64,000 bases of DNA. Source: Lineus longissimus. Taxonomy: Eukaryota > Nemertea > Pilidiophora > Heteronemertea > Lineidae. The notes below the pieces were generated by a model that did no database searches, was not told the origin of the DNA, and worked only from the letters and a program-made list of their open reading frames with translations. The stretch spans positions 12,094,109-12,158,108 of the forward strand of contig NC_088325.1 of NCBI RefSeq assembly GCF_910592395.1, given 5' to 3'. Within the stretch, counting starts at the first letter, position 1. Every line of letters starts with the position of its first letter. The position numbers were made by a program, and so were the translations under genes. This document shows, piece after piece, positions 22,301 to 34,740 of the stretch.

Positions 22301-25300
22301 AGGCTAGCTTAGACTCCTGCCCTGTTGTTGCATAACGCCATTAGCGAGATGTCTTCAAAAACAAAAATGTTGTATTCACAATTATGTCGCAGCATGTGGT
22401 TGTGATGATGATGACAGTATCTTGATGTCATGGTGAGATTGTCAATGGAATCGATTGCATAAAGTGATACCCGTGTATGCAACTTCCACCAGAATCTTTT
22501 CAGTCGATTGTTTTTTGCCGCAGGGGACAAATTGAGCATTAATGGACCGTGTTAAAGCCTACGACTCTTTAAAAATTTGAAATTTGTAACTGAATTTGAA
22601 AGTTTCCAATTGCGTCAATATGTACAGAATATAAATTTCAACACTGCCGTTGTGTACAGATATACAAATACTATAGTGAATACCGAATTTTAGCGAAGTT
22701 GCATTTACAGACTATGAGACCACATAGACAATAATAGATATTACATTTCTTTTCTTCATTGTCAGTTGTTACGGACAACCGCTGGGAAAATAATCAAAAA
22801 TATTCCCATTTTTTATGATGTTTTCTAAGGTCAGTTGTGAGTTGAAAAAGATACAGGTACGAGGGATTGTTTTTCAAATAATCGATCAAATGGAAGCAAA
22901 TCTATTATCATAATATCTGCTGCTATTGTCTCTAAATATACTAACAGGTCTAAAGATTCCACTCTAGTGTATTTTGGTCCTGCAGGCTGGTACTGGTCGA
23001 TAGTGGTGCAGATATTGCATCAAGCCAAATAAGGAAGGGGAAAAAACTAGTCCTTGTCTTGCTGGGTTTAGCCATAGTTTTTCCATGGCAATTCTGGTGC
23101 GGTTGATGAGTTTCTGCTGTATTCTTTATTGTGAGAACAAAAACCTTATTTATTTGTTTATAGGGAGGCTATAGGAGCCAGGTAGATCAGATTAAGTTAC
23201 ATGACATTGCCAATTGGGGTCTGATAATTGAAGGTCTGAACTGTAAATTTGACTTCAGCATCACACGACAGTCCTGGCTATTCCATTGGACATGTTAGAG
23301 AGGTTTTGAGTTTGCACCAAGAACGAAAAAATTCCGGAAACAAAATGGCATTTTGACAATGGAGACGCGTATCCTATTGTCGGAAATGCCATGAAACAAT
23401 GTAATGTCCACTATGCCTAGCTAGAAACAATAATACAAAAATTCCAATTGACCTGAAGTCGTCAACAAGCAAAGCAAAGCACCTTCATGTTGTGGGATCA
23501 AAATATAAACCTGTAGATCTAATGTTATCCAAATGCCTGGGCTTATAAGATCTGGTAGAGTTCATGCTGCCAAAGAGGATATTTTTTAAAGCAATTACCG
23601 AATATGCCATGGGTTTTTCAATGCCATTATGATAAAATGTAAAGACTGGGCTAGCCATCACAAAAGTAATGAGAACGAGGTTAAAAACAACTCTGCCTGC
23701 AACAAAACATGTAAAAAGGAAGCGGTCCTATTAGATAGGAAAACCGATGAGAAGTCTTTCATGAATACTGCTGATGAAGTAAGAATATATAAAAGGTAAT
23801 GTCATGGACATGATGGATGTTGCCTTATAGTTTTGCCTTCTACAGAAATGGCCACTGTTTCTGAAGTCTTTGCCCTTTAATCTAGAACAATTTGTTTGAT
23901 GATAGCGATATATCTTGATAGAAACTAATCCACCTAAAGCTTGAGTCAAACAATTAACATTGGTGGTAGCATTATCCTTTATATTTGTGAGGACTTTTCC
24001 AGTGGGAAATGAGCATGTCGCAACCTTTACTTCAGACATGTCTTTGAAAAAACATACGATTTTGGCAAAAAGTAGTTATCAGCCCTCATTTGTCAACTTC
24101 ATAGACGTGGCTTTATAAAAATAATGGTGGGAGGTCTTTGTAGAATAGCTGAAAACCTTTAAGCGCTTTCAGAAGCTTGTTTCCAAGAGTGTATGACGAT
24201 TGCTTCGACCAAGTGAATACACTGCACAGTAATCATCATCATTGACAGCCGTCACCGTGATCAACCCATCTCTTGCTTCGACGATCCCAATCTCTTGTCT
24301 CGGCGTAATATCTTTTGTCAGGAGCGAATTCATGCTCCGTGCTTGTTCACAACTGAATAATTACAGAATTCATGCCGACTCCAGATACCAATCGGTCACG
24401 ATTTTGCCAATTCGTCGCCACCGGGACAATTTCTGCCAGGTGTACGCAAACCTCTCAGATCTGCGACAGATGAGACAGAATTGGTTGACATCTATAACTA
24501 GTTATGTTACTTCAGTTCACACTAAGTTGGGCAGAATAACGTATGCTTCAATGTACATCATTGTACATTTAGATCCTGCAAACTTATAACAACATCTATT
24601 ACTACAACTGATGACTATTGATTATTTTTGTCAATTAGCTTCATAATATGTTATCGATTGAGTTCTTCTATTTCTTTGGTAATCAGAGATCTCATCAGAA
24701 AAGGCCAAACTTTCCAATAATAGATATCTAATCTGAAAGTTGACAGCTTCATCAATGTTGCAGTCCATTTCAAAGTATTGAGACTTGATAGGTAGTAAGA
24801 AAGATTTGTTCAAAGGTCCAGCTCATTTATTTTCCGTCACTTTTTTTCCTAAGATGATCAGAGAATCTGTCTTCAAATGGGCTGCATGGGAAAGTAACTT
24901 GATATTGTATGTTGAACTTGACAGTTCCAGTTGCGGTCCTTTTCAGAGTATAGTACCATTTTTCCTGAGGTTTTGGTGAAAAATTAGGCCCAAGATTGAG
25001 AAAAGGAAGTGAGCCTGGCTCTCTCTTCGTACTCAAAGTTTTGTAAATTTTGATGATTTTTGCTAAAATAAGGGAGAGGGTGCTCCCTCCGGATTCACCT
25101 CCGAGGGTTAAACGAAGCAGATTTCCAACCAAAACTTGATAGGTCTAAGCAATTGCATCGCATATTGACATGTAAAAGTTTCAGAGTGAAAGATGCAGTC
25201 CTACCCTTCTTACTTCCAAAATGTGAGAGTGTCCTTTTCAAAAGCGATTATTTGCCGTTCCAAGGGTAATATTAATAAAACCCTTACACCTTTTGCAAGG

Positions 25301-26464
25301 TATGAATTATTGATAATCCTAATCCTTGATTATGCTGGTTATTCAATGTCCTTGATTTAGGAAGAATCATTTGCACATCAACGATGGGTGCATCCTTGTA
25401 AAATAATCAGCACCTCATGGAGAAGCTAAATGATTTATGAAGGGAATCCAGTCATCTTTTCATGGTTATTTTACCTTTCCAATTTTCCCCAATGTTGATT
25501 TGTCCTTTCTCAGAATCATTATTCAGACATTCGGGAGCCATTTGTTTGAATCACGAGTTGGTTTTGGTGACACAAATGGTCCTGGTTTGTTGGTCTTTGT
25601 GGCAATGAGGTGGGCACCTTTATCTAATGAGGCATTGACTATGTGCATAATGGTTTTAGGAGAGGGCGTGGGTGAAGGTGATATGGGAGTACTTTACAAA
25701 TGACTCTACCACCTACTTGGCTAGAACTTGCAAACAAACGAGTTTTGCCACGTGCGATGGTATTTAGTTTTCTACATCATATACAAAATTCCCAACACCA
25801 AAGGGTTAAAACTCGCCTTCAGATGTGTAACCGAGATCAATTACAACAATATACCCGCTTTATCCTTCATTGACCAACATTTCATGCGGCGGCGTAGATA
25901 ACCAGCCACCTTGACAAATTCTCACAAAACTTTCAATGTCGCTGATCACGGAGGCGTGAAAATGATCGGAGATTTCTGCAAGAGATATCAATATTATTGT
26001 GAAGGCTATCCCCTAGGCTGTCATTTGTCATCGATGACATCCGTAGTGATGTCCCTGAGGTTGAAGGTTGGGTTTCGATTTCACATATAAGTCTTATTTG
26101 TGAGATGAAACAATGTTAAAAAGCCACGCGACGAGGGATTTTAGTTGCTGCGAGCTGCGACAGAGCCATGAGAACATGAACATGATGAGGAGTGACAGCA
26201 ATATAAAGCGAACATTGCTCGAGCAATACAATACCCCTTCTGCACCTCAGTCGGCAACAAAGCAGTGGATGCATCACCAAGTCTTACGCAAGTTTCTGAA
26301 TGGAACCCTACAGCAGGCCATATTGTCCACAGGTTCATCAGGCCAGGTCTGGCTTAATGATCTGCGCCGGACTTTTATACAGGAAATGAGAAGGTTCATT
26401 TTCACCGCCCGAGAAACAGTAAAAAGTAGGTTGAAAACCTGGTCGTGCAAAAATAATTAATGAA
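22301..26464. other. Non-coding stretch with unrecognised open frames
   Basis: No supported gene. The plus frames at 24,242-24,589 (115 codons) and 26,113-26,460 (115 codons) are among the longer ones in the window, but neither has a recognisable domain or clear splice edges. The first lies in a CpG-richer block (24,230-24,480). The minus frame at 23,731-24,039 is unrecognised too. Confidence 0.5.
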
Positions 26465-26525
26465 AATTTCAAGGGTGGGAGTCAGTTCCTGGTTTTCCAA
26501 AGAACCGACACCCACCCCTGAAATT
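26465..26525. ncRNA. Compact hairpin, pre-miRNA-sized (hypothetical)
   Basis: Arms 26,465-26,488 and 26,502-26,525 (24 nt each) are inverted copies around a 13-nt loop; 21 of 24 positions pair. Read on the minus strand, two of the three exceptions become G-U wobbles, leaving a single mismatch. A stem near 22-24 bp with a short loop and about 61 nt total is the size of an animal pre-miRNA. Pairing does not extend into the flanks, which is against a full pri-miRNA stem of about 33 bp. A short MITE or a chance palindrome is the alternative. Confidence 0.3.
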
Positions 26526-28672
26526 GGTATTCACTTCGTTTTGAAGGAGTTCTAATTGTTTTAGACATGTTAGATTGTCAAATATTGGTGCCTATGGTCA
26601 ACCCTTTACACATCACCGATAACAAGCTTTAACAAAGACGAGTCCTTATTTATTCTTGTTCATAAGTCTTCCTACCATCAAATTTGTTGCCATTGGACCT
26701 GTTGCCAGTTTTGATAGTGACCATTACCTTTAAGCAGGTAAATGCCATCATGAAAAGATCCTCTGGTGCTGAGTATGTCCTGGATGATGTGCAACAAGTG
26801 GAAACTCAAAGCAGGAACCCGGAATGTTACCGCCTAATTGATATCCGGTTTGTAGCAATACCCCAACGTCCCTTTGGCAAGTCTGAGAATGCAAATTGGT
26901 GTGTAGGCAGGGATTGTCTCCTAGGAGTTGACTGACCATCTTGATTTTGACCTTTTTCGTTGCATTGTCTGTCCCCTGGTTAAAGATTGAGTTGCCAGGC
27001 ATTGAAAGTTGACCATAGGCACTACCATTTAGGCTATAACTCGAAATCCTAAAGCATTTCCACTTCACAAGTTTGCCACCTGCACTGTGTGCGGTGGTTT
27101 TAGGTACAGGACCTGCCAACTCTTGAAGTGATGAAAAATTCTGAAATTTCTTAACACTTGGTGCCTTAAGAGACCTCTGTGGATTCCTTCCCTACCCTTA
27201 ACCCTTCATGGACATTTTACAGTGTTTTAACCCCTTATACTGGCCAAGCACTGAACCACCACCAAAAGATACACATTTGTCAGTATTGCTGGTTGATACT
27301 GCTTAAGTTTCCAGACAACCCGTCGTCTTCTTCCATGTCTATGTTGCTTTTTTCTTGTTTTCTACATGTAGATCCCAGACATTTGTTCTTTGCTTATACC
27401 ACTGGCCGCCGGCATAATGGTGCATTAGTTTCTTTTCGTATATTCGTATATTTTTATATATTCGTATATTTTCTTCTATCGGAGAATCTGTAAATACATA
27501 AAAAAACATTAAATCGACATCAAAGGCTTTGTTTAATCTCACGGTCTACATCTTGTTCTTTAAGCTGGGATAGGTTTTTCAATGTCTTGGGAGGTGATGT
27601 CATTTTCCTTTATGATGTTATGATGTAATGTACAGATAGACATGATACATGTAAAAACTTCTGTTTTATCAATTTCGGCTTGGGAACTGTTTACTTTACA
27701 ATTTCCAGTTTGACATTTTGCATTAACAGGTTAATCACCCCATTAGTCCTTCAGCTACAACTTGTTTGATGATGTACTGCTATATCTGAATGTGTTGCGT
27801 CATGTGACATTTCTTTCTGAAAAAGGGATCAGCATTTTGTATGCAATTCATCAGCTGACTGTCTTTGGGACATCCCTAAGCCTTCCAGCCTGTCCACCTA
27901 AAACTGTTAGGTGAACATCAGAGATGGGTAGCCAGACGTTGAACTAGACAAGATCATTTGCCATGCTATAAACTCAAAAGGATCGTACAAGGTTAGGTAA
28001 AAACCCAATATGATAAGAAAGTTTATTGGCTTTGAAAACTTTGGGAATTCTAAATTGCTGGATGACAGTCATGGCGAAGATACCACAGATCTATTGGGGA
28101 ACTATCTGATGGCCTCTTGACAAACTGAAAGTTTAGATCTATATCCCTGTGGGTCAACAATCAACACATTGATTAGCGACCATGTCAATCAGAGAGTTAA
28201 AACATTTTTTTACACTATCCCAAGGTTTATGCAGTTACACACTCTGTTTGTTGAGGTAATTTCGTAGAGGCTGGACACTTTAAAAATGTGATGTTTGTTT
28301 TGCAGACTCAGAAACTGGCATGTTACTCCCATCTGAGTGTGTCTGGGGTGTTGGATTGAACTGTGCTCTTTAACCACTCTGTCTCTTTGCCTGGAGCCCA
28401 AACAGTATGTATCCATTTATACTTTGATATTAGCATATTTGCCCGCAGTTTTTTGAATGCAATGACTGATATCTTCTGCCTGGAGCCCGTCATTTTCCAT
28501 TCCTTTGTAAGTGGAAGTGTTATGGTATCGGGCTACCTGAAGCTTTTTAGGATGACTGCTACAAATGTCCTGTCGCTTTGCCAAGAGCAACAACAATACA
28601 TTCAATTACAAATTATATGCTATGTAATCATCTGCAGGCCATATTCTGGCTATTTTGAGAGATGGGACTTAG
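26526..28672. other. Non-coding stretch with AT simple repeat
   Basis: TCGTATAT-type simple repeat at about 27,436-27,472. No gene. Overlapping frames on both strands (26,684-26,935 plus, 26,748-27,119 minus) are unrecognised. Confidence 0.5.
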
Positions 28673-28677
28673 TTTCA

Positions 28678-28899
28678 TAGTGGTGGATCCAGAAATTTGG
28701 AAAGGGGGGGGCTGCCCTAAAATAAGAGAACAGAATGTGGGGTGAGGAAACAGGGGAGGGTCTTGGGGACTTCCTCAATTAATTTCCCGGATAGCTGAGG
28801 ACTTGCTTCTTGTGGAGAGGCGCCCTGAAATATCATTGGTTTTGGCAAAAAGGGGGGGCTCACGCTTCATGCACCATGCACAGCCTAAATCTGCCACTG
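28678..28899. mobile_element. MITE with 5-bp target duplication
   Basis: Ends TAGTGGTGGATCCAG and AAATCTGCCACTG are imperfect inverted repeats. The interior has two G-rich tracts and a GGCTCACGCTTCATGCACCA word. TTTCA occurs directly on both sides (28,673-28,677 and 28,900-28,904), as expected for a 5-bp duplication. At 222 bp there is no transposase. Elements with CAGTGGCGGATCCAG-like ends are widespread in invertebrates as I recall. I do not assign a superfamily, because a 5-bp duplication is unusual. Confidence 0.7.
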
Positions 28900-28904
28900 T
28901 TTCA

Positions 28905-31900
28905 AGCTATGTTTCTGTTTGGCTGGACCACCTGATTTTGCAAAGGTAGGTACTGAAGTAAGCCAAATACTGACACATCTGAACCTAAAACACTGCTTAA
29001 TAAACCATTTTAGTGCCAAGCGTCATTCTCTTTGTAAGATTTTTCAATTAGGGGCAAGCTTCATAGAGAATTGTAAACAATGGTTGAGGATTAAAGAATA
29101 TCCGGAGTTGGTGCTTTTTCCAGTATCCTGTCTTGTCCAATTATAACTGATGCAGATTCTTTAGTTGTTTGTGTGCATGCATCCTCCATTGCCCGAGGCA
29201 AGGAAGATGTCTTTTTGAAAAGCATGGAATCATTCTGATAAATGTTTTTCAAAAGTTGGATGTACCACACTGGTTTCTGTAATTGAGGCTTTTTTGCTGG
29301 GGCTCTAAAGGAAATCACCTTGACAAGCGAGTGTTCTGTCGGTGATGAAGTGAGTCATCATTTCATTACTCATGGTTGCTGGGAATTTGACAAGCTTGTA
29401 GGAATTTTGCCTGGAATTGGCACAGCTTTGCTGCTTTTTTGACTGGGTAACTCTTGCCATCAAATTATTGATGACAGAGTCGAGGTTCTTATTGTTGTTT
29501 CCATTAGGATGACCTAGTGAGCATAGTAACAATACAGTTATATTGGTAACAACCAATTTGGGTCCAAAACTAGCTACATTGTATATAGTGTCCGAAATCA
29601 TGTGAATAGTGAGGGTGACAGTTGATAGCATGTTTAACCTCACTAATGGTGATATGAGAGTGACTGCAATAGACCAAATGTTGGAAACATGTCTCATAAG
29701 ATAATGGTAAATAACGCTTGTCTAGAAATGGAAGGCATATCATGACTTGGTCTAAATGTCCAGCTTGGTGATATCAAGTTATGTCTGAGCTAAAAGCCAG
29801 AAGTGATAAACAAATATGGTAAGATACAGTCATACCAGTGAGTGGTTCTTGGTAATGATAAGTTGTAATGTGATCGGAATGTGAGGTGACTACTAATGCA
29901 TTTGCTTTTGTCTAAAGTTGGACCAAGCATGATTTTGTGAGTGATGAGAAAAGTCCAAATATTTTTTTCAGAATGACGGAATATTGATATAAACTGCCCA
30001 GGAAAGAAAGCTGCACTACCACACCACTTCTTCTGAGATCGCAAAATTGACACCAATGACCAAAACTCCCCATATCCACTGCAAATGACATGCATTATTA
30101 ACATTACCCAAGGTGAGGACATGGTCCCCGGACCATTTTGTTAAGTTCAGTAATCATCAGCCAATTTTATTGACATGATTTAAGGTATCTATAGTCAATA
30201 TTTTTCAAAACTGCGCAATTCATTGAACATATTGAAAACCCTCATGAATAGTTTGTAGAATTAATACAACTTAAGGTTTTTGCATTGTCTATCAGCATTG
30301 ATATACGGTACTGCTATAAAAGGGCGTGTTTCAGCCCTAGGCCCGCCAAGGTACCAAACAATATCTTTAACATGTTCTAAGGTATCATAATTTTTTTCAA
30401 AGATTACTATGAAAGTTTAATGAAAAATTAACACATTGCCAAAGATTCTCAAGGTATCGGCAATATCTGATTAATCTATTGATGAAACCCTTTCATTGCC
30501 CCATTTCAGTGCACTTCCACCCCTGGCATTCATACGCTTTGTGGCTGATTACTGAAAAGTTAATGACTTAGGCCAGACTTTTTTTATACCTTGGTTAGCA
30601 TGCACACTGCTAGGCGATTAACTGAAAATGTGAAATTGAAAAAAAGAAATTTGTCATTTAGCAAGCCTGCCCACTCAAAATTGCCAAAAAAACAAAAAAA
30701 ATTTAAATTTTTTTTATCATGACCGCCACTGTTCAGGTCCACGAAGCCCGAGTGCAAAATTTGACAACCACTGCACTGTGTATTGAGACCAAAATAGAGT
30801 TGCGCGAGATCTCATAATATAAAATTGCACATTTGGACAGGAGTGGTGCTGTCAGCAAAGTTCATTTTTATGGGTATTGGAGATTTGGCTCACTATCGGG
30901 CCTTCTTAATTGCGAACATTCCCCCCTCATTAATTGACGATTCCCTCATCCAGGGTTCAGTCAACTTATCTCAGCTTGCAAACTTATACCCTCAAGCGAT
31001 CTCAAAGTTTCCTATTCACAATGAAAGCTTGATGATACATTGACAGTAGAATGTAGACGTATCGGGCCATTGATTGTCATCGATTTGATCGGATCATTTC
31101 TATAATTCACGTTATATATTCGCTGATCTATCGGTTTATTGGAATCCGAGTGCACGAATGGATTAGTGTTATTTTTGCATGCGATTCACCCTGATTGACT
31201 GGAATCATGACGTACATGGTTTGTAAATGAAACGTGCACTAATGCACTATCAGTGACAGCAGGAATAGGTGAATTGTTGTAACTTATGACTGGGATAAAT
31301 CCTGGGTGTGGGAGAGGAGATACAATGTGTGACTTCCGACATCAGTGAAATCATCCCATACACGAAATAGTTTTTCTGGTCGACTAGAAAAACAGAAGTA
31401 TTGCTGACTTGAGATATGGAGTTAACATCAACCGGCGCATTGAAACAACTGCTGTGAGAAAGTAGCATGCCAACAAGCAGTGCTACTGATTGCCAAGCCA
31501 TGTCCACTGTATGCCGATTCTGTACTTTACAAATCACCAAAAAGCATCGAGCTTAAATTGGTCCTAATGGCTACAAATGGTTTAATAGTTGTTTGTATTG
31601 GTGGTAATGACCACTTTGATAGAATAATAACCAGTTACAGCCATAACCACTCATTTTCATTGTTGTGCTTTATTATTGGGATGATTTGATTGATTCTGTG
31701 TCACCAAATTGATGTGTGGAGACAACCGATTTCAAAAATGTGTGTTAATATTTTTATTCAGGCCAAAAGAAGAGTCATGGGTTTCTGTGTCCATGGTGAT
31801 GGGGTTTTTGTGCCCATGGTGATAGGGAACCATGTGAGCAAAAATCTATCAGACAAATATTGTATACAATAACTTCTGGCGTGGCCTACCCTTTTCAACA

Positions 31901-32130
31901 TGTTCGATATATAACACCTTGATCAAGAAAATGAACCTCTCTTGCATGTTTTGGTTGGTTTCCATGTCTTTGCCTCAAATCTCCAAATGACTCATTTTGC
32001 GATGTTGGGCCAAAAACGTTTCACAACCAAGAGAAAGAAGTGATTGGCCTGGAGGACAGGAAAACACCATCAAGCTATTCAAGTCCAATCATTTCATGAT
32101 TATTGCTGGTCATTACTCAATTATTTTCAG
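28905..32130. other. Non-coding stretch with a MITE fragment
   Basis: 29,548-29,573 (minus) matches the pogo-like MITE interior: ACAACCAATTTGGGTCCAAA, the complement of the word seen in the 14,344 copy. No ends are preserved. Poly-A/T tracts lie near 30,640-30,715. Frames at 29,305-29,697, 29,790-30,122 and 31,250-31,540 (all minus) are unrecognised. Confidence 0.5.
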
Positions 32131-32289
32131 GAACCAGTTAGAGTCCGAGCTGGACAACCTTCACCGTTGCCCTGGTCTACTGGCTCGGAGTTTTTTCGTA
32201 TACTTTTTTTTCACGGTCACTGTCACATTGGTTGGATTGGTCTCGTTTTACTCGGTGTTTGCTCTCGAGTTTATTCAGTTCACTCGTTG
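32131..32289 (+). other. Splice-bounded segment, possible exon
   Basis: The acceptor TTATTTTCAG ends at 32,130 and the donor GTAAGT starts at 32,290, giving a 159-bp segment open in two frames. One frame reads a hydrophobic run (FFVYFFFTVTVTLVGLVSFY), but joining it to the segment at 33,274 gives a stop. No family is recognised. It could be an untranslated exon or chance. Confidence 0.15.
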
Positions 32290-33273
32290 GTAAGTGTTAA
32301 ACTAATAGGCTTAAATCGATTTCAGGATCCTTGTAGGCAAACTTGTTTAGCATGTTGAAGGACTGTAGGGGTCAGAATATTGTTTTCCCGATGATTCTTC
32401 TTCCAGCCAGGCCAACGTAGGAATCCACTGCCGGGATTTTATGCCAGGGTTACACTTGACATCAACTCGTTTATCTTGACTAGGTGCATTTGCAACCAAG
32501 TTGTAATTAAGCATAGCATAATTCTGATTAAAAAAAGAGATTTTTAACAAAGTAATCCCAGTTTGCAGCATTTATCAGAGATGGATGTCGTAGGTGTCCC
32601 AGACATTCAGAGTGGCTGTGGCGAGTTAAGTGATTGTCCCAGGTTCTAATTTCAGTCTATTACTGACTTAGTCAAAATGCTTCCATCCACGTGACAAAAT
32701 CACACCGTACCAATTTCACGCTCATCAACTCCAACTTCCAAAGGGATACCACGATTATGCAGAATGCGATCAGTGGTGTCATCCATGCAGAATTCTTTCC
32801 CCGACACTTTAAACGTGTAATCAGCAACCTAATAGGCTAAATTAATCACTAATTTTCTTAGTGCTTCGACTTTTTTACACCTTTCGGAAAAGATCCAGTG
32901 TCAGGTCCCTTGGTGATTGAGGATTTCAAACGCTTTGTGGCTTTTTTTTGCAGGAATTGTGTTGATATAAAATTTGCACGGATTTTCTTCCCTGACACAC
33001 AGTAACCTGGTCTAATATGATAAAATTCCTTAGTACATTTTTATACCACTCAAGAAATATCTACAGTGGATCTCTTGATTGTATGGGTGATAAAAGTGAG
33101 GTGACAGGTCAGGTTTTGATTTCAAATGCTTTGTTTCCTCAATATTTGAAAAAGGCAATGTTCTGACAGTGAATCTTATGCCCCCCCCCCCCCCCCCCGA
33201 CAAAAATTCAGACAAAGTTCAGGTGCTCCTTGAAGAACATTTCTAACCCGTTTTGTAATTTTTTCTTTTGCAG
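32290..33273. other. Non-coding stretch with poly-C tract
   Basis: A run of 18 C lies at about 33,181-33,198. Otherwise nothing recognised. If both flanking segments are exons, this is the intron between them. Confidence 0.5.
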
Positions 33274-33391
33274 ATTCGAGTCGGTTTTTTCAGGTCACTG
33301 GCAGGTAGGTAAGTTGTTTTCAATCGAACAAGTGACGCAATTGATGTCTTTTCCTGATTCACGTCTGTCTTTTCTGGCTGCTTGGACGAAG
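33274..33391 (+). other. Splice-bounded segment, possible exon
   Basis: The acceptor TTTTTTCTTTTGCAG ends at 33,273. A donor GTAAGTGG follows GACGAAG at about 33,391. One frame stays open through it (reads FESVFSGHWQVGKLFSIEQ). An internal alternative donor GTAGGTAAG lies near 33,305. No family is recognised and the frame does not match 32,131-32,289 in phase. Confidence 0.15.
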
Positions 33392-33502
33392 GTAAGTGGC
33401 TTACTGTCTACTTGTAACAAGCTGTAAGCTTGCACTTTTCAGCTATGCCTTCTTTGCATACCTGATATCAGAGAAAAAACTGATGATTTGATTTAAGCAA
33501 AT

Positions 33503-34040
33503 TTTTGGCTCTTCGTAGGGAAGTCTTTACAAAAGAGTAGTGTCCCTTGTCCGTCGTCCGTCGTCTGTTGTCCTCGTCCGTCGTCCTCGTCCTCATCCGT
33601 CGTCTGTCGTCCGTCGTCATCGTATCCTATTTCTAAAACTGTGGCACGTTTCTTAACCGCTAGGGCTATGGACTCAAAACTTTTTTGATTTTGAAATTTT
33701 TGAAAAATTTTCAAATGACTGAGTGATGAAAAAATTTGTAAGTACAAAACAATTTTCACTTTTTTTGTGCTCAAAATGAACCTAAATCACCAAAAACTGA
33801 CTTCCCAAATTTTTTTTGATTTTGAAATTTTTGAAAAATTTTCAACTGACTGAGTGATGAAAAAATTTCAAAGTACACATTTTTTTTTTCTTTTTGGCTC
33901 ACCATAGGGGAGTCTATACAACACCGCAGTGTCCGTCGTCCGTCGTCCATCGCCCTCGTCCATTGTCCTCGCCCATCGTCTGTCGTCCATTGTCCATCGT
34001 CCTCGTCCTCGTCGTCCTCGCCTGTCGTCCTGTTCTTGGA
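33503..34040 (+). repeat. Two tandem GTCCGTCGTC element heads with A/T repeat between
   Basis: Two related heads (TTGGCTCTTCGTAGGGAAGT near 33,504 and TTGGCTCACCATAGGGGAGT near 33,895) each lead into imperfect GTCCGTCGTC/GTCCTC runs. Between them two units of about 130 bp repeat TTTTGATTTTGAAATTTTTG and CTGAGTGATGAAAAAATTT, with GCTCAAAATGAA in the first, the same word as in the 43,794 repeat. A plus frame through the second run is simple-repeat coding. The layout suggests a duplicated left part of the family seen whole at 55,390. Confidence 0.65.
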
Positions 34041-34404
34041 TTATTTTTGTGCTTCCAGAATAGCTGGTGCTTCTCCGAATTGATACTTGACTCCCCGCAC
34101 CATATTTTTATGTTGATTGAAAAACATTATAGCGAGAGCAAAATTAATAGTATTGCCCTTTCTAAAGTCTATGTGTATAGTGTAAATAAAAGGCTTGGCT
34201 AAAATACGACAGCTCAGTCATTTCCCAACTTTGTTTCAAAGAAAACTAAGGGCTTCCCATGTTTTGTTTTCAAAAATTACCCATACACTTGTTTTGGATA
34301 ATGACACCATTTCATCTTTCGACAATGTTTAGATTGTTACTAATTCTAGGAGACAATTTTCAAAATTGCCCCAGGTTTTTCTATTGTTTCGTATATATCA
34401 TGGG
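34041..34404. other. Non-coding spacer, nothing seen
   Basis: No gene or repeat end recognised. Confidence 0.55.
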
Positions 34405-34550
34405 TGTGGAAGGTTTTAATGAGATCAGTGGTAGAGATCCTGACTCATAATCAGGATGTCATGGGTTAGACTCACAGAGGGATAACCAGTGTTTTATCTT
34501 TGTGTACTTGAGCAAGACACTAAACCCTAAATCACTTCACCCTTTGAATG
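34405..34550 (+). repeat. tRNA-Met-derived SINE
   Basis: The head has an A-box-like GATCAGTGGTAGAG (34,423-34,436) and an anticodon arm with a perfect 5-bp stem, CCTGA and TCAGG, around the 7-base loop CTCATAA (CAT anticodon). A damaged B box GGGTTAGACTC follows near 34,463. CTTGAGCAAGACACTAAACC (34,508 on) is the central body word shared with 9,532. The elongator Met loop identifies the source tRNA. The damaged T arm shows that it is not a functional tRNA. Confidence 0.7.
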
Positions 34551-34600
34551 AGGCTTCAAACCTTGTCCCTGGTGTTATTGAAAGGGCAAGAAAAAGACCC

Positions 34601-34740
34601 CACCAATAGTGAAAACGCTCCTTCAGCCTTGGACATGTTGAAGGAGAAATACTCCCCAGAGAAGAACACCCACCAATGGTGAAAACACTCCTTCAGCCTT
34701 GGACATGTTGGAGGAGGAATACTCCCCAGAGAAGAACACC
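34601..34740 (+). repeat. Two-copy tandem duplication, 70-bp unit
   Basis: 34,601-34,670 and 34,671-34,740 differ at only a few positions. Both contain GTGAAAAC, CTCCTTCAGCCTTGGACATG and ATACTCCCCAGAGAAGAACA. The array follows the SINE body directly and may be its tail or a separate duplication. A minus-strand frame over it repeats a peptide because of the duplication. Confidence 0.75.

Noticed and set aside
24242-24589. 115-codon plus frame with varied codons
   Set aside because: No domain or clean splice edges. The CpG-richer block may be regulatory; evidence is too thin for a gene call.
33894-34202. 102-codon frame with a repeated Pro/Ser/Val pattern
   Set aside because: Its first half is the GTCCGTCGTC simple repeat.
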